Shown piece after piece: positions 13,185-19,724 of a stretch of DNA of 19,724 nt (within the stretch, counting starts at the first letter, position 1; every line of letters begins with the position of its first letter). The translations under genes were made by a program, and so were the position numbers. Under the pieces are notes generated by a model. The model did not search any database. It was not told where the DNA came from and saw only the letters and a list, made by a program, of their open reading frames with translations. Source of the DNA: Lachnospiraceae bacterium (GTDB lineage: Bacteria > Bacillota > Clostridia > Lachnospirales > Lachnospiraceae); assembly GCA_900765975.1 (NCBI GenBank), contig CAAFTS010000137.1:1-19724 (forward strand), written 5' to 3'.

Positions 13185-16100
13185 ATGCATAAGGTGAAAA
13201 AGTCATTTAAAAGACTATTAGCAGTATCATTATGCGCAAGTTGTATAATGTCAAATGGTATAGTTTCTTTTGCAGAGGAATCAAGTACTAAAGTGACAAA
13301 TCTTGCATTAGGATGCCAGGCGACCGCAAATGCAGAGTACAATCAGAGTGGTAATGATATGAGTGCGGCAAAAGCAGTTGACGGTAATGATGAAAGTCGA
13401 TGGTCTTCAGAAGGAGCTGCTCCGGGATGGCTACAAGTGGATTTGGGAGCGCAAAAGACCTTTTCTCAATTTCGTATTTTAAGTGAAGGGGGGACAGGAG
13501 CTACTGCAGGAAAGCAGTTAATTGGAAAGTTTAAGATAGAAGGTTCCAATGACAAGTCAAAGTGGAACTTAATTCATCAGTCCGAGGATAAACGGGCAGA
13601 AGGGTTTGCACAAGATACAATAGTTACATTGGATAAACCGGTAACTTATCAGTATGTAAAGCTGACGGTAGAGTCTTTGAAAACGGGTGCTTATGATAGC
13701 GTTTCTATTCGTGAATTTGAAATTCGTGATAAAGTAGCAATAACTCCGGAGAAACCACAAAATCCGGAAGAAAACGTTGCACAAGGAAAAAATGCAGCAG
13801 CAGACTCTACAGAAGATGGTAATTTGACTGCCGCAAAAGCGTTTGATGGAAATACAAAAGATCGAAGTTCCAGATGGAGCAGTGCTGTACAGAATGCTCC
13901 GCATTGGATTTACGTTGATCTCGGAAAAGAAATGGATGTAAAAACAGTCCGTATTTTCTGGGAAACAAGAAAAGCAACAGATTATAAAATCCAGATTGCA
14001 AACACAACAGAAGTGCCGCAGGAATCTGAATGGCAAGATGTAAAGCATATTCAGACAAATCCAAAAGCTCTTAAAGACACAATTACTCTGGATGAAGTTA
14101 AGAAAGCAAGATTTGTTCGTTTGTATATCAATGCATTTACGAGTCAGGACCCGGATAATGAATCGGCAAGCTGGAATTCTATTTCTATTTATGAAATGGA
14201 AGTATATGGCGGCGCTCCTAAGGTAGATATTGAGGAAGGTATCTCAGTTGATACACCGGAAAAGGGAGCTAAGAAGTTGACAGTTCATATTCCGGAAGAA
14301 ACAGCAACAGAAAAAGTAACATATAATGGAACGGATTATGAACAGGTTGTAGACGAAAAGTTGAATATCTATCAACCGGTTGTAGATACAACAGTGAAAG
14401 TTTCCTTTAAAATTGAAAATAAGGAAAATGGCTCTTATCGTTTCAAAGAAATTCCGGTAACAATTCCGGGAGAGTATCAAGTTGCAGACGGAGATAATGC
14501 TGCACCGGACGTTTTACCGGAAATCAGAGAGTGGAAGGGAAATGCCGGAACATTTACTCCAAGTGAGGAAAGTCGTATTGTCATTCAAGATGCAAGTCTT
14601 CAGGAAACAGCAGATGCATTTGCAAAAGATTATGAGGCAGTTATTGGAAAGAGACTTCCGGTTGTAACAGGAACTTCAGCGAATGCAGGTGACTTTTTCT
14701 TCGCTCTGATAAAAGAAGGCAAGGGTCTTCAAAAGGAAGGCTACCGTATGACGGTAGATGAAAAGGTTGCAGTAGAGGCAGAGACAACAACAGGAGCATT
14801 CTGGGCAACAAGAACGATTTTACAGAGTCTGAAAGCAGCCGGAAATATTCCGCAGGGTATTGCAAGAGATTACCCGCTTTATAAAGTACGTGGATTTATT
14901 TTGGATGTTGGACGTAAAACATTTACAATGGACTGGCTGGAAGATACAGTAAAGCAGATGTCATGGTATAAGATGAATGACTTCCAAATTCATCTGAATG
15001 ATAACTTGATTCCGCTGGAGCACTATTCTCAGATTGGTGAAGATCCAATGCAGGCATATTCCGCATTCCGTCTGGAATCTGATATCAAAGAAGGTGGAAA
15101 AGATGGATTGTATAAGGCAGATCTGACAAGTAAAGATGTGTTCTATACAAAAGAAGAGTTCAGGGATTTGATTCAGGAATCCAGAGTGTATGGCGTGGAT
15201 ATTGTACCGGAGATTGATACACCGGCGCATTCTCTTGCATTGACAAAGGTAAGACCGGACTTGCGTCATGGTACTTATGGAAGAGACAACGATCATCTTG
15301 CGTTGAAAGATAAATATGATGATAGTTTGGAATTTGTACAGAGTATTTTCAACGAGTATATGGGCAAAGATTTGTCTAATCCGGTATTCGATAAAGATAC
15401 CATTGTACATGTCGGTGCAGATGAATATACGGCAGCACCGGAGGCGTATAGAAAGTTCGCAGACGATATGCTCAAGTATGTACAGGACAGCGGACGTACA
15501 CCACGTATCTGGGGAAGTCTTTCTACAATTAAGGGAGATACTTCAGTGCGCAGTGAAGGTGTGCAGATGAACCTGTGGAACTTTGGCTGGGCAAATATGG
15601 ACAAGATGTACGAGCAGGGTTACGATTTGATCAACTGTAACGACGGAAATTATTACATTGTTCCAAATGCCGGCTATTACTATGATTATCTGAATGAAGA
15701 TGTATTATATAATCTGGCAATCAACTCCATTGGCGGTGTGACAATTCCGGCAGGAGATAAACAGATGATTGGCGGTGCCATTGCAGTATGGAATGACATG
15801 ACAGATTATCTGGAAAATGGTGTCAGTGAATATGATGTATATGATCGTATTGACAATGAAATTGCATTGTTTGGTGCAAAGTTGTGGGGAAAAGGAAATA
15901 AAGATTTGAGTGCGGCAAAAGAAGATTATGCAGCGCTTGGAACAGCTCCACGAACAAACTTTACATACGAGACAGCGAAAAATGAAGAGGGTGCAGCAGC
16001 TCATTATCCAATGGATGATCTGCAGGATGCTTCCGGTAACGGACATAATCTTCAAGATGGAAAAAATGCTGCAATTGAAAATATAGACGGAAGAAATGCA

Positions 16101-17975
16101 CTGAAACTTACAGGAAAAGAAAGCTATGTAAGTACAGACCTTACAACAGTTGGTCTTGGAAATGATTTACGTGTAAAAGTAAAGAGAACAACAGACAGTG
16201 AGGAAGAACAGATTCTCTTTGAAGGCAGCTATGGAACAATCAAAGCCGTTCAAAAAGGAACCGGAAAGGTTGGATTTACAAGAGAAAATCATGATTATTC
16301 CTTTAATTACAAACTGCCTGTAAATGAATGGGTAGAACTGGAATTTAAAAATGAGCAGAATAAGGCATATCTCTATGTAAATGGCGAATTAAGAGATGTA
16401 CTTGGAGATGGCGAACGAGTAGAGGCAAGACCGTTGCTTGCAACAACCATGTTCCCGATGGAAAGAATCGGAAGTACAAAGAATGCATTTGTAGGTTATG
16501 TAGATGATGTTCGTCTTGGAACAAATGCAGAGTTTGCGTCTACAATGCCATTGGATTATGCAGTGATTACTGCAAATCAGGTGATGGGAACAGCAAATAA
16601 TCCTGAATTGACACAGCTTATGAAAGAGGCGGAGGCGATTTTCGCTGCTTATAATCCGGATGCATTAAAAATCAATGAATTAGCCGGAAAGATTCAGACT
16701 GTGTTAGACAACAGTGATTATGAACAGGCAGACTACAGCAGAATTGAGAGCCTGAAGAAAACAATTCCATCAGATCTTTCTCCATTTACAGAGGAATCCG
16801 TAGCATGGCTTAAGTATGTACTTTCACAGATTCGCACCGGATTGCCGGCTGAAATGCAGAGTACGGTAGATGGCTATGAAAAGATGCTGGCAGATGCGCT
16901 GGCAGGTTTGACATTGGTTGAAGGCAGAAATATCAACTATGTAGATAATGCACAAATTACAGCAACAGCATCCTCACATCAGGATAATGGGTCGGCGCCG
17001 AGCAAAGTATTGGATGGAGATACAAGCACAATCTGGCACTCAAAATGGGATATTACGACAATGCCACATTGGATTGATCTGGAAATGGCTGAGCCGACGC
17101 CAGTTGACGGTTTGACTTATGTTCCGCGTCAGACAGGAACAAATGGAAATGTAACCAAATATGAGATTCAAATCAGCGATAACGGAACGGATTATACAAC
17201 GCATGCAACGGGAACATTGAAAAACAATGCAGATACAAAAATCATTGAATTTGATAAAGTTACAACAAAACATGTACGTTTGGTTTATCTGGAGGCGGCA
17301 AATAACAATGGAGCTGCGGCAGAATTAAAACTGCATCAAGCCAATGTGCCGGCAGATATTGACGGTTTGAATGCTGTGATTAAAGAGGCAAAAGCAATTC
17401 AGAATGAAGGATTTACAGCAGAATCATGGAAAGCTCTTCAGGACAAGATTGCAGATGCAGAATCATTGGCAGCAATGGAAAATGCAGATGCAAATGAGGT
17501 AGAAATTATGAAGAGAGAACTTTCTAAGGCAATGGTATCTCTTGTTTTAGACGGTAAAACAACTCCGGATCCGGAACCTGAGAAAGTAAATAAGGAAAAA
17601 CTGGAAAAATTCTATAAAGAATGTCTTGCATTTTATAAAGAAGAAAATCATTCAAAAGAAAACTGGAAGGCATACCAGGATGCTCTGGCAGCAGTAAAGG
17701 CAGTTCTGGATAACGATAAGGCAACCCAGAAGGAAGTTGAGGATGCGTTAGAACAGCTTGTAAAGATTACAGAGAAGATGAATAAAGAGTTGAAGGATGA
17801 TTCGGGAACACCACAGAAACCATCCAATCCATCCGGAACAGGTGGAAACCAGAAACCGGATAAAAACAGTCCGGTTAAGACCGGAGATGGAACTCCGATT
17901 CTCTTTATGGCATTTATGGTATTTGCAGCAGGTGCAGTGCTTGTGATTTATGGAAAAAGAGCAAGAAAAAGATAA
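13185..17975 (+). CDS. Cell-wall-anchored GH20 beta-N-acetylhexosaminidase / lacto-N-biosidase-like, multimodular
   Basis: The 1596-residue secreted protein has a signal peptide (KKSFKRLLAVSLCASC, probable cleavage after SFA-30), two CBM32/F5-8C modules (about 35-183 and 197-343), an Ig-like segment (348-430), a GH20b domain, and a GH20 barrel from about 566 with the catalytic pair D746-E747 in HVGADEY. A LamG-like domain (939-1112), a helical region, a third CBM32 (1249-1385) and two FIVAR-like helical repeats (1389-1536) follow. It ends PVKTGD (1563-1568), a hydrophobic helix and RARKR: a sortase signal. GH20 enzymes release terminal GlcNAc, GalNAc or lacto-N-biose; motifs such as AYSAFRLES and GYYYDYLN look lacto-N-biosidase-like, but substrate is uncertain. 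I start at 13185 with AAGGAGG 12 nt upstream. An ATG at 13149 is possible; one at 13080 lies inside the leader terminator. Confidence 0.92.
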   Translation: MHKVKKSFKRLLAVSLCASCIMSNGIVSFAEESSTKVTNLALGCQATANAEYNQSGNDMSAAKAVDGNDESRWSSEGAAPGWLQVDLGAQKTFSQFRILSEGGTGATAGKQLIGKFKIEGSNDKSKWNLIHQSEDKRAEGFAQDTIVTLDKPVTYQYVKLTVESLKTGAYDSVSIREFEIRDKVAITPEKPQNPEENVAQGKNAAADSTEDGNLTAAKAFDGNTKDRSSRWSSAVQNAPHWIYVDLGKEMDVKTVRIFWETRKATDYKIQIANTTEVPQESEWQDVKHIQTNPKALKDTITLDEVKKARFVRLYINAFTSQDPDNESASWNSISIYEMEVYGGAPKVDIEEGISVDTPEKGAKKLTVHIPEETATEKVTYNGTDYEQVVDEKLNIYQPVVDTTVKVSFKIENKENGSYRFKEIPVTIPGEYQVADGDNAAPDVLPEIREWKGNAGTFTPSEESRIVIQDASLQETADAFAKDYEAVIGKRLPVVTGTSANAGDFFFALIKEGKGLQKEGYRMTVDEKVAVEAETTTGAFWATRTILQSLKAAGNIPQGIARDYPLYKVRGFILDVGRKTFTMDWLEDTVKQMSWYKMNDFQIHLNDNLIPLEHYSQIGEDPMQAYSAFRLESDIKEGGKDGLYKADLTSKDVFYTKEEFRDLIQESRVYGVDIVPEIDTPAHSLALTKVRPDLRHGTYGRDNDHLALKDKYDDSLEFVQSIFNEYMGKDLSNPVFDKDTIVHVGADEYTAAPEAYRKFADDMLKYVQDSGRTPRIWGSLSTIKGDTSVRSEGVQMNLWNFGWANMDKMYEQGYDLINCNDGNYYIVPNAGYYYDYLNEDVLYNLAINSIGGVTIPAGDKQMIGGAIAVWNDMTDYLENGVSEYDVYDRIDNEIALFGAKLWGKGNKDLSAAKEDYAALGTAPRTNFTYETAKNEEGAAAHYPMDDLQDASGNGHNLQDGKNAAIENIDGRNALKLTGKESYVSTDLTTVGLGNDLRVKVKRTTDSEEEQILFEGSYGTIKAVQKGTGKVGFTRENHDYSFNYKLPVNEWVELEFKNEQNKAYLYVNGELRDVLGDGERVEARPLLATTMFPMERIGSTKNAFVGYVDDVRLGTNAEFASTMPLDYAVITANQVMGTANNPELTQLMKEAEAIFAAYNPDALKINELAGKIQTVLDNSDYEQADYSRIESLKKTIPSDLSPFTEESVAWLKYVLSQIRTGLPAEMQSTVDGYEKMLADALAGLTLVEGRNINYVDNAQITATASSHQDNGSAPSKVLDGDTSTIWHSKWDITTMPHWIDLEMAEPTPVDGLTYVPRQTGTNGNVTKYEIQISDNGTDYTTHATGTLKNNADTKIIEFDKVTTKHVRLVYLEAANNNGAAAELKLHQANVPADIDGLNAVIKEAKAIQNEGFTAESWKALQDKIADAESLAAMENADANEVEIMKRELSKAMVSLVLDGKTTPDPEPEKVNKEKLEKFYKECLAFYKEENHSKENWKAYQDALAAVKAVLDNDKATQKEVEDALEQLVKITEKMNKELKDDSGTPQKPSNPSGTGGNQKPDKNSPVKTGDGTPILFMAFMVFAAGAVLVIYGKRARKR

Positions 17976-18005
17976 TCGTATAAGTTATATCAAATAAGTA
18001 CAGTG

Positions 18006-18038
18006 AAAAAGGAGTTCGCGCGTGTGAACTCCTTTTTT
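18006..18038 (+). terminator. Intrinsic terminator after the GH20 gene
   Basis: AAAAAGGAGTTC (18006-18017) pairs perfectly with GAACTCCTTTTT (18026-18037), with an 8-nt loop and T6. An outer TACAGTGA/TCACTGTA pair can extend the stem. Confidence 0.93.
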
Positions 18039-18110
18039 GATGAATCACTGTATTTGCTTAAAACCTTTACAAATGGTGTGGAGAAACTGTATGAAAAAAG
18101 AAAAAATATT

Positions 18111-18139
18111 TTGTCTCTTTCTTGTTCTTGGTGTATAAT
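18111..18139 (+). promoter_or_regulatory. Sigma-A promoter of the NSS transporter
   Basis: TTGTCT (18111-18116), a 17-bp spacer and a perfect TATAAT (18134-18139) predict a start near 18146 and a leader of about 42 nt. Confidence 0.8.
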
Positions 18140-18187
18140 ATGTAAGATATGCAAAAAAAGAATGTTTTGAGAGAGAGGGAATGTAAA

Positions 18188-19558
18188 ATGAAACGAGAAA
18201 AATTTGGTTCCCGTCTGGGGTTCATTCTGATTTCAGCAGGATGCGCAATCGGACTGGGAAACGTATGGCGGTTCCCGTATATTACAGGTGCATACGGAGG
18301 AGCAGCATTTGTGCTGATTTATTTGTTCTTTCTTGTAGTGCTTGGACTGCCGATTATGGTCATGGAATTTTCTGTTGGAAGAGCCAGCCAGAAGAGTGCG
18401 GCGTTATCATTCGATAAACTGGAGCCAAAAGGAACAAAATGGCATTGGTACAAATATGGCGCTATGGCAGGAAACTATTTGCTGATGATGTTTTATACAA
18501 CCATTGGCGGATGGATGTTGCTGTATTTTGTGAAAATGCTTACCGGACAGTTTGAAGAATTGGATGCGGCAGGCGTTTCCGCAGAATTCGGTGAATTGAT
18601 GGGGCAGCCGGGGCTTATGGCAATTTGTATGATCATTGTTGTGGTATTGTGTTTTGCTGTGTGCAGTATGGGGCTTCAGAAAGGTGTCGAAGGAATCACA
18701 AAGGTTATGATGGTTCTTTTGTTGGGGTTGATGATTTTGCTTGCAGTACGTTCTGCAACACTTCCGGGAGCGTCTGAAGGATTGAAATTTTATCTGCTGC
18801 CTGATTTCGGAAAGATTCATGATGCAGGATTAAAAGAGGTTGTTTTTGCTGCTATGGGTCAGTCATTCTTTACTTTGAGTCTTGGAATTGGAGCAATCGC
18901 AATTTTCGGAAGTTATATTGATAAGTCCAGAAGTCTGACAGGAGAGGCAGTTTGCGTAACTGTTCTGGATACTTGTGTAGCGTTGATTGCAGGATTGATT
19001 ATTTTCCCGGCATGTTTTGCATTTGGGGTGAATCCGGACAGTGGACCAAACTTGATTTTTATTACTTTGCCGAATATTTTTAATGCGATGAGTGGCGGCA
19101 GAATCTGGGGGGCGTTGTTCTTCCTTTGCATGATGTTTGCAGCAGCGTCTACGATTATTGCAGTATTTGAGAATATTATTTCGTTTGCGATGGACTTAAC
19201 AGGATGTACCAGACGAAAGGCTGTTGTTTATAATTTGTTTGCAATCATCATCTTATCTCTGCCATGCCTACTTGGATTTAATGTATTAAGCGGAGTGCAG
19301 TTATTAGGAGAAGGTTCTACAATTTTAGATTTTGAGGATTTTCTTGTCAGCAATAATTTGCTGCCTCTGGGAAGCTTGATATATCTGTTGTTTTGTACTA
19401 GTCGTTATGGATGGGGCTGGAAGAAGTTTACTGAGGAAGCGAATAGTGGAGAAGGATTAAAGTTCCCGAAGTGGGCAAGAATCTATGTTTCTTATATTCT
19501 TCCGATCATTGTACTGGTGATTTTTGTGCAGGGATATTGGGGGATTTTTCATAAATAA
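18188..19558 (+). CDS. Sodium-dependent transporter, NSS (SNF) family
   Basis: These symporters import amino acids or related compounds with sodium; LeuT, TnaT and MhsT are studied examples. The 456-residue protein opens with the TM1 signature GFILISAGCAIGLGNVWRFPY, whose unwound centre binds sodium and substrate, and continues with GGAAFVLIYLFFLVVLGLPIMVMEFSVG. The TM6-TM7 area reads AAMGQSFFTLSLGIGAIAIFGSY. About 11 to 12 membrane segments are visible, as in bacterial members. The substrate cannot be told from sequence. I start at the ATG at 18188 (MKREKFGSRLG), with GAGAGGG upstream. The ATG at 18149 would add 13 residues and lies only a few bases from the predicted transcript start. It is monocistronic. 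Confidence 0.93.
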   Translation: MKREKFGSRLGFILISAGCAIGLGNVWRFPYITGAYGGAAFVLIYLFFLVVLGLPIMVMEFSVGRASQKSAALSFDKLEPKGTKWHWYKYGAMAGNYLLMMFYTTIGGWMLLYFVKMLTGQFEELDAAGVSAEFGELMGQPGLMAICMIIVVVLCFAVCSMGLQKGVEGITKVMMVLLLGLMILLAVRSATLPGASEGLKFYLLPDFGKIHDAGLKEVVFAAMGQSFFTLSLGIGAIAIFGSYIDKSRSLTGEAVCVTVLDTCVALIAGLIIFPACFAFGVNPDSGPNLIFITLPNIFNAMSGGRIWGALFFLCMMFAAASTIIAVFENIISFAMDLTGCTRRKAVVYNLFAIIILSLPCLLGFNVLSGVQLLGEGSTILDFEDFLVSNNLLPLGSLIYLLFCTSRYGWGWKKFTEEANSGEGLKFPKWARIYVSYILPIIVLVIFVQGYWGIFHK

Positions 19559-19594
19559 ATAGGATTATCGTAGAAATGAAAAGGAATTAAAATC

Positions 19595-19634
19595 AAAAAG
19601 AGAGGAAATACGAAAATGTGTTTCCTCTCTTTTT
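19595..19634 (+). terminator. Intrinsic terminator after the NSS transporter
   Basis: AAAAAGAGAGGAAA (19595-19608) pairs perfectly with TTTCCTCTCTTTTT (19621-19634). The stem is 14 bp with a 12-nt loop. The group II intron begins two bases later. Confidence 0.92.
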
Positions 19635-19635
19635 G

Positions 19636-19724
19636 GTGTGCGCCTTGCGGCGCACGTTTCTAACGGGTGCAAGTCCCCAATCCGCCCTAGTAGTGGGAAG
19701 GATACAGCCAAAGACAAAGGTGTC
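19636..19724 (+). mobile_element. 5' end of a group II intron, probably class IIC (cut by window end)
   Basis: The element begins GTGTGCGCC, matching the GUGYG 5' boundary of group II introns. A perfect hairpin follows, GTGCGCC-TTGC-GGCGCAC (19638-19655), then a TCTAACGGGTGCAAGTCCC block, a nested ATCC-CCC/GGG-GGAT hairpin, and ACAAAGGTGTC. From memory this order parallels domain I of the Oceanobacillus iheyensis class IIC intron. Insertion right after a terminator hairpin is the known habit of class IIC. The reverse transcriptase/maturase would lie beyond the window. Confidence 0.75.

Noticed and set aside
18091..18138. 15-residue micro-ORF (MKKEKIFCLFLVLGV) with a GGAG site
   Set aside because: It overlaps the NSS transporter promoter and lies between the GH20 terminator and that promoter, with no promoter of its own, so it is probably not transcribed from a visible start.
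1..19724. CRISPR arrays, insertion sequences, prophage genes or defence systems
   Set aside because: No regularly spaced repeats, transposase, integrase or known defence protein was seen; the only mobile element is the intron start at the right end.

Overview
The window looks like the chromosome of a low-GC Firmicute of class Clostridia, most probably a gut Lachnospiraceae close to the Ruminococcus torques/gnavus, Dorea or Blautia group. The grounds are the ylxM-ffh-rpsP-khpA-rimM-trmD-rplS gene order followed by signal peptidases and rbgA, strong AGGAGG-type ribosome binding sites, A-rich coding bias, a very cysteine-rich small protein, and a wall-anchored GH20 glycosidase with several carbohydrate-binding modules. 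This placement is inference from gene order and family resemblance; no search was run.

Layout. (1) 1-1964: a divergent TruA-type pseudouridine synthase with its own promoter, a CmpB-family membrane protein with a coiled-coil tail, and a terminator. (2) 1967-3123, minus strand: two unrecognised small proteins whose genes overlap by 101 bp, and a 77-residue protein with 15 cysteines. Sigma-E-like promoter matches hint at sporulation control. (3) 3232-6889: the translation and secretion operon ylxM-ffh-rpsP-khpA-rimM-trmD. (4) 7089-7604: rplS as an apparently self-contained unit with promoter, leader and terminator. (5) 7645-12801: lepB-like, rbgA, lepB, rnhB, yraN, pgeF and an MscS channel, closely packed, with a bidirectional terminator at the end. 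(6) 12803-12926, minus strand: a lone tRNA-Thr(CGT) with its own promoter. (7) 12973-18038: a 1596-residue secreted, sortase-anchored GH20 enzyme. (8) 18111-19634: a sodium-dependent NSS-family transporter with promoter and terminator. (9) 19636 to the window end: the 5' end of a group II intron, probably class IIC, inserted just after that terminator.

The most interesting signal is in the leader of the GH20 gene. Downstream of a sigma-A promoter lies a near-canonical ribonucleic antiterminator (RAT) of the BglG/LicT/SacY type. Its 3' half is also the left arm of an intrinsic terminator. This implies that a PTS-linked BglG/LicT-family antiterminator, not encoded in the window, controls a cell-surface host-glycan hexosaminidase. 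Other points worth a second look are a signal peptidase I homologue with Ala in place of the catalytic Ser, beside a normal paralogue; a TruA paralogue with altered signature residues; and the intron placed downstream of a terminator hairpin.
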